From Candidatus Gastranaerophilales bacterium (GTDB lineage Bacteria > Cyanobacteriota > Vampirovibrionia > Gastranaerophilales > Gastranaerophilaceae), in the NCBI GenBank assembly GCA_944325605.1, contig CALVAX010000003.1, positions 124,001 through 188,000 of the forward strand: a stretch of 64,000 bases of DNA. Reading direction: 5' to 3'. Shown here piece after piece: positions 26,628 through 34,158 of this stretch. The position numbers were made by a program, and so were the translations under genes. Under the pieces are notes generated by a model. It had not been told where the DNA came from. It did not search any database and was given only the letters and a program-made list of their open reading frames with translations. The stretch's first letter is position 1. Every line of letters starts with the position of its first letter.

Positions 26628-27209
26628 ATGGGAAATTATGAAGATACATATCTTGCCCGCAGGCCGCAGGAACTTTGCAATATGTGCGGGAGATGCTGCA
26701 GAGTTGTTACAACCTCAAAACCTTATGAAGAATTATTGAAACTTCAGGCGCAAAATGATGAGGGTGCTTGTGAATTTTTAAAAATTTTTGTCCCTTATAA
26801 ATCTGTAGATGAAGCCAGAAAAGTTGATGCCGGAGTTGTTGATAATGTTATTGCTCTGTTGAAAGAAGACGGCAATTATGAAGAAGGAAAATTAACTTTT
26901 TACGGCTGTAAATATCTTCTTGATAATAATATGTGTTCAATTTATGAGGAGCGTCCTGTTTTATGCCGTCACTGCCCATCTACTCCGTGGTCTATTGTGC
27001 CTCCGGGATGCGGGTTTGAAGGCTGGCTTTTTATGGAAAGAGAAAATGCCAAACAGCGTGTTCGCAAAGCAAAGGAAGATCTTCTTGAATTGCAGCTTTT
27101 AAAACAAAAAACAGATGATCCGGAAGTTCATAAAAAAATAGCCTCTGTTGAACATAAAATCGCGCATACCATAGATTTGTATAAAAAATACGGATCTTAC
27201 GACTGGTGA
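26628..27209 (+). CDS. YkgJ-family cysteine-cluster protein, copy 2
   Basis: 193 residues. It keeps the family Cys groups: CNMCGRCCR (17-25), YGCKYLLDNNMCSIYEERPVLCRHCPS in the middle, and PPGCGFEGW. It resembles the copy at 20490 in order (C-x2-C-x2-CC; IFVPYK; EARKV; ERPxxCRxxP) but is shorter, lacking the N-terminal 65 residues, and ends in a helical Lys/Glu-rich tail. It is monocistronic and apparently leaderless. Metal binding is inferred from the family; the biochemical role is not known. Confidence 0.85.
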   Translation: MGNYEDTYLARRPQELCNMCGRCCRVVTTSKPYEELLKLQAQNDEGACEFLKIFVPYKSVDEARKVDAGVVDNVIALLKEDGNYEEGKLTFYGCKYLLDNNMCSIYEERPVLCRHCPSTPWSIVPPGCGFEGWLFMERENAKQRVRKAKEDLLELQLLKQKTDDPEVHKKIASVEHKIAHTIDLYKKYGSYDW

Positions 27210-27218
27210 TTTTTGGGA

Positions 27219-27308
27219 TGTATATAGCAAATTCGGCCAAAAATTTCGGACTAAAGTCCTCAGAATGACGGGCTTTTATAGTATCTGTGGAATTTGTGCT
27301 ATATAAGT
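27219..27308. repeat. Imperfect palindrome with family B repeat core
   Basis: GTATATAGCAAATTC near 27220-27234 faces GAATTTGTGCTATATA near 27291-27306, with a core containing CCTCAGAATGACGGG, the motif of repeat family B seen at 40866-41935 and 60738-61370. It fills the 108-bp gap between convergent genes and could act as a transcription stop. Confidence 0.6.
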
Positions 27309-27317
27309 CCCTGATTT

Positions 27318-29813
27318 TTAAGCCTTGACAAGTTTTGCTCTGTAAAATTCAGTATTTATGTTTAGTTTTGAGCCGATATCAAGTAGCATTTCAACAAATC
27401 TTCTGTCGCTTTTTCTGTTGGAATTTTGGCTTGATTCTATAATTTCTCCAATATTCAGGTAGATTTTGGAGAAGAATATATTTTGAGCTTCTGAAATATC
27501 AACTTCAAGCTCAAGTTTTTCAATATATTCAAATAGTTCAAGCACAACATCCGCCTGCTGGATTTCAAAGCTGTAAGCAAGCCTGTTTATATTCTGTCGT
27601 ATTTTTTTGCTGAATATGTTGTTGGAAGGCTGTTTGTCCAGTTTAATTCCCATTGACTTGGCTTCAAAATTTATATCCATAGCCTGCTGAAGCACTGCCG
27701 GTTCAACAAAACCGTTTGAATCCGCAATAAGTTCATTGAATTTTCGGCTGAGTGCGTATTCGGCCGCAATCTTGAATTCATCCGGAATTGCAAGACCGAG
27801 AGTCTGCATGTGATAGATTGAACCTTTGCCTTCGTCATACATATCCTGATAGATTTGGGCAAATTTTTCCATTTTGTCTTTAAGCAGTCTTTGAAGAATT
27901 TTGCGTCTTTCTTCAATAAATATATCTTTAAGAGTGAAGTAATCTTTGCCGAAGTTTTCATCCAGTGCGCGGATAATTTCGGTTAAAGGATTGAGCATAA
28001 ATGTCTTGATAAGATCATTTTTCATCTTGTTATATTCAAAGTCGTCAGAATATTCTTTAATCGCACAGTGGAAGTCGCCTCCTGAGTATTGCATAAGCGC
28101 AAACATCAAGTTTGATTTTTGAAGTGTAATTCTTGAGCGGAGTTCTATATGTCCGACAACAAAATTTGAGTTGCCTTTTTGTACTTTCTGGTAGTCATTT
28201 CTTGTAATTGAATAGCAATAGACATCTTCTTCGTCTTCAAAATCCTGATAAAGTGATGATATTGCCCACAAGCTTGCAACCTGTTTGGTTGTAACTATTG
28301 ACGGTTTTACAAAGTTATTGAAAATATCCCTGCCTGTTCCGTATTCGGTAATGTTGCTTTTTGCCTCAGACAGAATTTCAGTGAAACGGGTTTCAAAGTC
28401 TTTCTTTGTAAATACTGCCGCCAGCTGCATTGCCCGTGCAGCATATTTCATAATCTGGACAGTTTCAATACCTGAAATTTCAGAGAAGAACCATCCGCAG
28501 CTTGTATACATCAGCTGTGCCTGACGCTGAATTTCCAGTAATTCCATAGCTTTGACCTTATCTTCATCTGACAAATCAGGCAGGAAGTTTTCTTTATGAA
28601 ATTTATTGACACTCAATGAGCTTCTGTCAAGGATGACGTCAATGTAGTTGTTTCTTACATCCCAGCAGTTTTTGCTGAAATATTTTGGCCCTTCTGTTTC
28701 AAACAGTTTTGCAAGTTCATCTCTTAAGTAATCAAGAGCATCTCTTAATGGTTTTCTCCATTTTTGATTCCAGCCGGGGTGTCCGCCTGTTGAGCATCCG
28801 CAGTCTTCTTTCCAGCGGCCGACACCATGGAAACAGCTCCAGCTTGAAGCCTGTTTTATATCCACTTCATAATCACTTCTGCAATTTTCAAGGTATTCGC
28901 CGTAGTTTGTAATTGTAAAGCCTTCTTCTTTAGCTTTAATCTGTAAAACATAAGCAAGAGCCATATCGCCAAATTTAGTGTGATGTCCGTAGCTTTCGCC
29001 GTCAGTTGCAATGTGGATAAGCTGAGGATAGTCACGGCAGTCGGATACGCCGTCCCTTAAGCGTTTGGCAAATTTATTCCCGTCCTTCAAGAGTTCATCA
29101 AAGGCTACAGATCTTGATATCGCGCCGTCGTAAAAGAATAAATCTATAAATTTTCCAGGTGCAGATTTTATGTAATATCTGTAAGACCTTGCAGGATCAA
29201 TATTTCCCCAGCTTACGTCCGTCCAGTCTTTATCGTCTTCTTTTCGGATTTTTAAGGCCTGATAAGGGGATAGCACCGTAAATTTAATACCGTTTTCTTC
29301 CAGAACTCTTAAAGTATCATCATCAACAGCCGTTTCTGCAAGCCACATCCCTTCCGGCTTTCTGCCGAATCTGTATTCAAAATCTTTTATTCCCCATTTT
29401 ACCTGAGTAATTTTATCGTTTTCATTTGCAAGCGGCATGATTATGTGGTTGTAGACCTGCGCCATTGCATTTCCATGCCCGTCGTGTTCGGCAATGCTTT
29501 CAATGTCTGCTTTTATTATTCTTTCATAAGTCAATGGTGCAAACTGCTCCATCCATGAAAGAAGCGTCGGGCCAAAGTTGAAACTTATATGTTCATAGTT
29601 GTTTACAATATCAAGAATTCTGTTTCTGCTGTCTACGATTTTTGAAACGGAGTTAGGATTGTAGCATTCTTTGTTTATTCTTTCATTCCAGTCATGGAAA
29701 GGCAGTGCGCTGTCCTGAAGTTCAATAGCTTCAAGCCATGGGTTTTCTCTTGGCGGCTGGTAAAAATGCCCGTGTATTGTTAAGTATTTTTTATTTTGTT
29801 TTGCTTCAGTCAT
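27318..29813 (-). CDS. Glycoside hydrolase family 57 protein with DUF3536 C-terminus
   Basis: 831 residues, cytoplasmic. The N-terminal catalytic barrel starts with HGHFYQPPRENPW (14-26), contains SFNFGPTLLSWMEQ (77-90) and EHDGHGNAMAQ (109-119), and has the probable nucleophile E160 in MWLAETAVDDDT. The rest is a long helical C-terminal region of the DUF3536 type (FHGVGRWKEDCGCSTGG, then many helices). GH57 enzymes act on alpha-glucans (amylase, 4-alpha-glucanotransferase, branching enzyme). DUF3536 members are annotated as alpha-amylase/alpha-mannosidase without close characterised relatives, so the substrate is unproven. No glycogen gene is adjacent. The start has GGAG at a suitable distance. 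Confidence 0.9.
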   Translation of the reverse strand: MTEAKQNKKYLTIHGHFYQPPRENPWLEAIELQDSALPFHDWNERINKECYNPNSVSKIVDSRNRILDIVNNYEHISFNFGPTLLSWMEQFAPLTYERIIKADIESIAEHDGHGNAMAQVYNHIIMPLANENDKITQVKWGIKDFEYRFGRKPEGMWLAETAVDDDTLRVLEENGIKFTVLSPYQALKIRKEDDKDWTDVSWGNIDPARSYRYYIKSAPGKFIDLFFYDGAISRSVAFDELLKDGNKFAKRLRDGVSDCRDYPQLIHIATDGESYGHHTKFGDMALAYVLQIKAKEEGFTITNYGEYLENCRSDYEVDIKQASSWSCFHGVGRWKEDCGCSTGGHPGWNQKWRKPLRDALDYLRDELAKLFETEGPKYFSKNCWDVRNNYIDVILDRSSLSVNKFHKENFLPDLSDEDKVKAMELLEIQRQAQLMYTSCGWFFSEISGIETVQIMKYAARAMQLAAVFTKKDFETRFTEILSEAKSNITEYGTGRDIFNNFVKPSIVTTKQVASLWAISSLYQDFEDEEDVYCYSITRNDYQKVQKGNSNFVVGHIELRSRITLQKSNLMFALMQYSGGDFHCAIKEYSDDFEYNKMKNDLIKTFMLNPLTEIIRALDENFGKDYFTLKDIFIEERRKILQRLLKDKMEKFAQIYQDMYDEGKGSIYHMQTLGLAIPDEFKIAAEYALSRKFNELIADSNGFVEPAVLQQAMDINFEAKSMGIKLDKQPSNNIFSKKIRQNINRLAYSFEIQQADVVLELFEYIEKLELEVDISEAQNIFFSKIYLNIGEIIESSQNSNRKSDRRFVEMLLDIGSKLNINTEFYRAKLVKA

Positions 29814-29858
29814 TCTCTAACTCCTTAAAATGTGTTTTGTGGTTTGAATAAACACTAA

Positions 29859-30368
29859 TTATTTTTTTTCAGTTTTTGCTTTTGTGCTCAAAACTTTGAA
29901 CTGTTCGGCATCCATCCATACATCCCCGAGGGCATTTGAGAATACTTTGCCTGAAAACTCAATTTCATCGCCTGCATCAAGGTCTATGTGTTTCTCTGCT
30001 TCTGTCCGTTTTATGAATATTTTTAATTCGGATAACGGAACATTGTGGTCAAGCACGTCAGGACGCTGGATTAAAAATGATATGTAATCTTCAGAACTTT
30101 TCATTGCCGGTTTATAATCAAGTCCCAGTGTTGAATATTTGTCAAATTTAGCTTTTATTCTTACATATTTGTTGAGGTAAAAAGATGGATTATTTACCAT
30201 ATCAAGAGGATTAACATTCATGTAAGTTCGGGTTGCGGAAGGTGCTGCAACTGATATAAGAGGATTTTCAAGATTAATTCCTGCTCCGTTTGTCACTCCT
30301 GTTGCTGCTGTTATTCCCAAAAATGATGATAAAACCAATACAGGTATGATGTATTTAAATTTTGCCAT
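29859..30368 (-). CDS. Secreted periplasmic protein with OB-like fold, unknown function
   Basis: 169 residues. A signal peptide (MAKFKYIIPVLVLSSFLGITAATG) is followed by a beta-rich domain: MVNNPSFYLNKYVRIKAKFDKYSTL, then LKIFIKRTEAEKHIDLDAGDEIEFSGKVFSNALGDVWMDAEQFKVL. The pattern VRIKAKF...GDEIEFSGKVF...DVWMDAEQF resembles bacterial OB-fold (BOF/tRNA_anti-like) nucleic-acid or saccharide-binding folds, here exported. It lies 45 bp after the GH57 gene start, same strand and upstream of it, so the two could be one transcript. The function is not recognised. Confidence 0.75.
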   Translation of the reverse strand: MAKFKYIIPVLVLSSFLGITAATGVTNGAGINLENPLISVAAPSATRTYMNVNPLDMVNNPSFYLNKYVRIKAKFDKYSTLGLDYKPAMKSSEDYISFLIQRPDVLDHNVPLSELKIFIKRTEAEKHIDLDAGDEIEFSGKVFSNALGDVWMDAEQFKVLSTKAKTEKK

Positions 30369-30527
30369 TGCTGTTTCCCTTCTTTATTTCTCAACAACAT
30401 TATTCTATCACATAAATCATTTTTTTGCATATATCGTGTGCGGTGATTTGAATGTCGGAATTTTCAAAAATCAAATTTATCCTGACGGTGCGGGCAGCAG
30501 ATGCAGGAAAAGATTAATATATCAGGA

Positions 30528-30620
30528 TTGCGGGTCAAGTGCGGATTTCTGTATAATATTTACACAAATATTTTTCTTGTAATCATTTTTTTAAATGATT
30601 GCTTAAAAATATTTTTAAGC
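30528..30620 (+). promoter_or_regulatory. Promoter and paired palindromes in the leader of a secreted-protein gene
   Basis: TTGCGG (30528-30533), 18-bp spacer, TATAAT (30552-30557). The predicted leader of about 140 nt contains two abutting palindromes, 30581-30600 (AATCATTT with AAATGATT) and 30601-30620 (a perfect 20-bp palindrome beginning GCTTAAAAAT). The 30369-30706 gap holds nothing else that I can support. Confidence 0.5.
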
Positions 30621-30706
30621 CATTATGGATATACTCAAGCTATGAAATTGATATCTTGAAGATAGATTGTTATTTACCCCCATATTGTGTTGAAGGAATA
30701 AAACAA

Positions 30707-31657
30707 ATGAAAAAAATATTAAAAGTTTTATTGCTAAGTGCGATACTCTCAAATATATTTACCCCGTGTTTTTCTGAAGAGAGCACTCCGGCTGCCGAAA
30801 TCGCACGATTACCGTTAGCTGCACCGGTTGAATATACAAAAGAGGATACTCTTGAAAAAGAGTCTGTCCCTTCTAATGAGGAGGTTCCTTCAACAGATAC
30901 AACGGCAGCAGAGGATTTTAAGGACACGAAACCGGATGAAAACAGTGTTGTTAATCTTGTTGATGAAGAGGAAACAACATCATCTTCGTGTCCTGACAAT
31001 CCGATTCTGGTACAGAGAAGCGGAACAATAGAAGCTTTTAAGACAACATATAAATGTCTCGCAGGAAGAGAGCTTACTGCAATGTTTATTGAAAAAGGCA
31101 GAACTTTTGAAGTTAAATCACTGCAGCCAATGTCTTACGAGTCAACAGGCGGATCCGAAGTTCAGTTTGAAACATTGTATCCTGAAAGAGTTTTTATGCA
31201 AAAAGACCCGATGAAACTTGTATTTACAGGTGAAATTGTTAAAAATAAACCTCCCAGAAAAGGCGGAGGCAGCGGAACTTTGAAAGTTTTGATAAAGAAT
31301 GTAAAATTAGAAAATGTTATATATCCTGCAGAAGCTTACATTACAAAAATGAATAAAAAAGGCGTTTTGTTCGGCGCAGTTGCAATTCCTTCAAATTATA
31401 AAGATAACCTTGCTGACACCGCAAATGACGGCACAATTCATACTATTTACAAAGACCCCTGCAAAACAACTGCTGATGAGTGTGTTGATACGGTTGTAAG
31501 GCCTTTTTATTTTTTGACGGGAGCGCTTTTGCAAACGGCTGATCTTTTACTTGCGCCGATAGTTGCATTTTTTATGCCAGGAAATGAAGTTTTTATTCCC
31601 GAGGGAACAGAGTTTGAAATAAAAATGGAAAAGGATATTCCTGTATTAGAGATATAG
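30707..31657 (+). CDS. Exported protein of unknown function
   Basis: 316 residues from ATG 30707, with GAAGGA upstream and a signal peptide MKKILKVLLLSAILSNIFTPCFSEE; the longer frame to 30599 would bury the signal. An acidic, Thr/Glu-rich linker (about 25-95) precedes a beta-rich region (VQRSGTIEAFKTTYKCLAGRELTAMFIEKGRTFEVKS...) with two cysteines, then GGGSGTLKVLIKNVKLE and a C-terminal hydrophobic patch (FYFLTGALLQTADLLLAPIVAFF) before a charged end containing IPEGTEFEIKMEKD. That last motif resembles the tail of TraB/conjugation-type and surface beta-barrel proteins, but I cannot assign it. Confidence 0.75.
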   Translation: MKKILKVLLLSAILSNIFTPCFSEESTPAAEIARLPLAAPVEYTKEDTLEKESVPSNEEVPSTDTTAAEDFKDTKPDENSVVNLVDEEETTSSSCPDNPILVQRSGTIEAFKTTYKCLAGRELTAMFIEKGRTFEVKSLQPMSYESTGGSEVQFETLYPERVFMQKDPMKLVFTGEIVKNKPPRKGGGSGTLKVLIKNVKLENVIYPAEAYITKMNKKGVLFGAVAIPSNYKDNLADTANDGTIHTIYKDPCKTTADECVDTVVRPFYFLTGALLQTADLLLAPIVAFFMPGNEVFIPEGTEFEIKMEKDIPVLEI

Positions 31658-31790
31658 GCATAAAAAAAAGACCTGTCATTTCTGCCAAGCCTTAGTATAT
31701 CAAACGTGAAAACCATTGATATTTATAAATTGTACATAGTATTAAAGATGTAACTTATATAATTAGTAATAGAGTTGATTTTTTAGGGGA

Positions 31791-31874
31791 TAAGCTTGTT
31801 ATATTTTAAACCAAACCGCAAAAGAAAAAATCTTGTCGCAACCCCGAAAAAAGTGCCTGGATATAACAAGCTTA
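31791..31874. repeat. Inverted repeat with 14-bp perfect arms; possible structured RNA or element ends
   Basis: TAAGCTTGTTATAT (31791-31804) and its exact reverse complement (31861-31874) enclose 56 nt. GGG (31786-31788) and CCC (31888-31890) could extend the stem beyond a bulge, and T runs follow (31892-31896, 31902-31907). The gap 31658-31976 has no gene. The loop is A/C-rich and folds poorly. Either a small RNA closed by a long-range stem or the ends of a small insertion would fit; I recognise no Rfam family. Confidence 0.55.
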
Positions 31875-31976
31875 CTATAATAATATACCCTGTTTTTCGT
31901 ATTTTTTCACCACTCAAAAGGATAACTTTTATTTTATCAAATTAGCATAATAGGACTAATCCTTAAGAATTAGATT

Positions 31977-32309
31977 TTAATTGTTTTTAAATAGACTCAA
32001 ATTATAGATCATTTTGTATAAGAATTCAATTTCTTTTTCGTCTGCATGTTCAAGATAAGTATGAATCTCTTTTAATAAAATATTCTTATTGTTAAAGTGT
32101 TCAAAATCAAATAAATCTACAACTTTTGCATCTAAGGCCTTTGCAATTTTTTCAATATTTTCAGGAAGTGGAAAGTGGGTTCCTTTTTCTAATTTTGAAA
32201 TGTTAGGAGGTTCTATTCCAATACGTTCGGCAAGCTGTTCTTGCGTAAATCCTTTGTTTTTTCGAAGTTCTTTTACTCTTTTACCGAATTTTTGTTTAAT
32301 GTTTGTCAT
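31977..32309 (-). CDS. XRE-family transcriptional regulator
   Basis: 110 residues from the ATG at 32309, which has GGAGG with 5-nt spacing; the ORF extends to 32345 but without a site. The N-terminal 65 residues form a Cro/CI helix-turn-helix: FGKRVKELRKNKGFTQEQLAERIGIEPPNISKLEKGTHFPLPENIEKIAKAL. The C-terminal 45 are helical (FEHFNNKNILLKEIHTYLEHADEKEIEFLYKMIYNLSLF), a likely dimer region. It is divergent from two small genes and lies in an AT-rich accessory patch near the tRNA-linked duplication, a typical place for a regulator of an integrated element. Confidence 0.88.
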   Translation of the reverse strand: MTNIKQKFGKRVKELRKNKGFTQEQLAERIGIEPPNISKLEKGTHFPLPENIEKIAKALDAKVVDLFDFEHFNNKNILLKEIHTYLEHADEKEIEFLYKMIYNLSLFKNN

Positions 32310-32489
32310 AACAGCCTCCATATAAAAGAATAATTGTCTATTCAAATAAAATACATAATAAGTTATGACAATTTTTGTGTGTAAATATTCCTATAATCAT
32401 ATGATGTGTAAAAATTATTAATAAGATATATTAATTTTAATGATGTTTTATAATGTGTTAGGAATGTTTAAAGTAAGGACTGATGAGCT

Positions 32490-32903
32490 ATGAATAATCA
32501 AGAATGGAAGGAAGAATTTTTAGAAAATGAATTAAATCTAAAAAGAATCGGAAGAACAAAACTATTTAAAAATTCTGTATTAATTATCTCACCCGCATTG
32601 ACCGCTAATTGGTTTGGGATAAGACCTGAACAGAAATTCTTGATTGATGAAGAGTTAAATACAGGTTCAAGGTGTTTTTTATTGTTGCGGTTAATTGATA
32701 AGGAACTATTTCTATTGGCGGATTATAAGGATATAAAACCAATGATGGATAATGCTGTACCTAAAAGTGGACATTTTCATTTTTCTTTGAAACAAAGTAA
32801 TACAAATTCTTACATTATTAAAAATAGAGCATCAGAAACTGGAATAAAAGTTTTGCCAATTTCAGAAGAAGAAATTAAAAGGAGAATAAAAAATGAAATT
32901 TAA
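32490..32903 (+). CDS. Small protein of unknown function in accessory patch
   Basis: 137 residues, no signal peptide, mixed alpha/beta. MNNQEWKEEFLENELNLKRIGRTKLFKNSVLIISPALTANWFG is the N-terminal half, with a hydrophobic strand at VLIISPALTANWFG. The ribosome site TAAGGA is about 10 nt upstream. The last codons overlap the start of the next gene by 11 bp, so the two are translated together. Its base composition is more AT-rich than the flanking housekeeping genes. I do not recognise the family; because it is divergent from the XRE regulator it may be that regulator's target. Confidence 0.7.
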   Translation: MNNQEWKEEFLENELNLKRIGRTKLFKNSVLIISPALTANWFGIRPEQKFLIDEELNTGSRCFLLLRLIDKELFLLADYKDIKPMMDNAVPKSGHFHFSLKQSNTNSYIIKNRASETGIKVLPISEEEIKRRIKNEI

Positions 32904-33387
32904 GGTTTTGTCGATTTTATTAGTACTTATGATTGCGCTTCCTGCCAATGCTGTGAATTGTGAAAAGAAACCATGTCACAAAAAATGTATAGCGAGTCAG
33001 CCTGATTATATAAAAAACCAATGTCGCTGCAATAAAAGGAAAAAGGTTTATTATTGGCGGGTTCCAGAATATGATCCTGCTTGCGATGGTAGTGTGGAAC
33101 AATATATAATAAAATATTGTGAAGCTAAACGTATATATGATCAAACTTTTTTAAATTACACCGATCCTTATATTCCAAATTCTTATACTCCAAGTTATGA
33201 TCAAAACTGTGACGGTTCTTATGAGCAGTATTTGGAAAATATAAAGGAATTGAAAAAAATACAGGCAATTAACAATGCGGCGGATGCCCTTAGACAACCT
33301 ATACAGGTAAATCATACTATATATGGGCAAATGAATCATAATATAAACGGAACTATAAGAACAAATAATTACTACTACGGATATTGA
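32893..33387 (+). CDS. Secreted cysteine-containing protein with internal repeat
   Basis: 164 residues. Signal peptide MKFKVLSILLVLMIALPANA, then a Cys-rich block (CEKKPCHKKC, CRCNKRKK) and two copies of a motif, YDPACDGSVEQYI and YDQNCDGSYEQYL, each with Tyr-Asp, one Cys and Asp-Gly-Ser. The tail is Asn/Tyr-rich (INGTIRTNNYYYGY). Even numbers of cysteines suggest disulphides in the periplasm or outside. It overlaps the preceding gene by 11 bp. The repeated D-x-x-C-D-G-S-x-E-Q-Y pattern occurs in bacterial secreted and prophage-associated proteins whose function is not known. It is the last gene before the tRNA-linked repeats. Confidence 0.75.
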   Translation: MKFKVLSILLVLMIALPANAVNCEKKPCHKKCIASQPDYIKNQCRCNKRKKVYYWRVPEYDPACDGSVEQYIIKYCEAKRIYDQTFLNYTDPYIPNSYTPSYDQNCDGSYEQYLENIKELKKIQAINNAADALRQPIQVNHTIYGQMNHNINGTIRTNNYYYGY

Positions 33388-33395
33388 TTTATAAT

Positions 33396-33978
33396 AAGAC
33401 GAGACTGTCTTGGCCTGCTCGCATTAAACGCGTCTCCGGTTGAGTGTTCAAGAATATAGTTCTTTCACACTCAAGCCTCCGCACTTTGCTCGCAGGCCGC
33501 TCGAACTCAAAATGATTTCTCGTCCATAGTCATTCAGGCTAATAAAAAACACCCATCTGGTGATGAGTGTTCTTTATTAGCGGAAGACGAGACTGGTCTT
33601 GGATTTGCTCCACGCTCACAGAATTTTGTCTTATGAGCGATGCTCAAGCCGACAAAATCTGTTCGCTATCCGGATTTGCTCGCTGTGCTCGCCTAATCCG
33701 TCCGCAAATCCGCCGAACTCGCAACTCGCTCGTTCTCGTCAGCGTCATTCCAAATAAAAAAGCTCCACCAAAAGGTGAAGCTTCTTTATTAGCGGAAGAC
33801 GAGACTGGTCTTGCTCGCTCGCATTAAACGTGTCTCCGGTTGAGTGTTCAAGAATATAATTCTTTCACACTCAAGCCTCCGCACTTTGCTCGCAGGCCGC
33901 TCGAACTCAAAATGATTTCTCGTCCATAGTCATTCAGGCTAATAAAAAACACCCATCTGACGATGAGTGTTCTTTATT
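33396..33978. repeat. Duplicated terminator/tRNA 3'-end cassettes beside tRNA-Gly
   Basis: A 178-bp segment at 33417-33594 recurs at 33817-33994 with about four mismatches and no gap, exactly 400 bp apart. The last 16 bp of tRNA-Gly (AGCGGAAGACGAGACT read on +) occur at 33579-33594 and 33791-33806 and inside the true gene at 33979-33994; AAGACGAGACT also occurs at 33396-33406. Each full copy is preceded on + by a hairpin whose minus-strand reading ends in T, i.e. a tRNA 3' end plus its terminator. No protein gene is credible in 33388-33978; the open frame at 33567-33827 is this repeat. Confidence 0.88.
33944..33976 (-). terminator. Terminator of tRNA-Gly
   Basis: On the minus strand the stem AACACTCATC with GATGGGTGTT (one G.T-type mismatch) around a 4-nt loop is followed by TTTTTATT. 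It starts immediately after the tRNA 3' end. The same arrangement is copied upstream. Confidence 0.85.
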
Positions 33979-34051
33979 AGCGGAAGACGAGACTCGAACT
34001 CGCAACAACCTGCTTGGAAGGCAGGGACTCTAGCCATTGAGTTACTTCCGC
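33979..34051 (-). tRNA. tRNA-Gly (anticodon UCC)
   Basis: 73 nt on the minus strand. Acceptor stem GCGGAAG with CTTCCGC; anticodon stem CCTGC/GCAGG with loop CTTCCAA, so anticodon TCC at the centre; T-loop GTTCGAGTC. The D arm (GTAACTCAATGGCTAGAG) is standard. The CCA end is not encoded (CTAATAAAG follows). The next base is U at the discriminator position. Confidence 0.97.
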
Positions 34052-34158
34052 AAATTTCTTTGCATGTCGATTCTATACCAAACATTTTTTTTTTGCAATA
34101 TTTTTCTTTTTTATGGTATTCTCTTATACAAGGGATTATGCAAATAAGGTTAGGTATT

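Noticed and set aside
31791-31874. Insertion sequence identified by inverted ends
   Set aside because: Interior is only 56 bp without a transposase, and no target duplication is visible; kept only as an unexplained inverted repeat.
33567-33827. Open frame of 86 codons in the tRNA repeat region
   Set aside because: It is made of the duplicated tRNA-end/terminator sequence and has no ribosome site; composition is not protein-like.
33396-33994. CRISPR array from spaced direct repeats near the tRNA
   Set aside because: Only three or four repeats with unequal spacing, each matching a tRNA 3' end, and no cas gene.
33967-34158. N-terminal extension of mscS to the first ATG at 33967
   Set aside because: It would read through the tRNA-Gly gene on the opposite strand; the MscS family starts near 34159.
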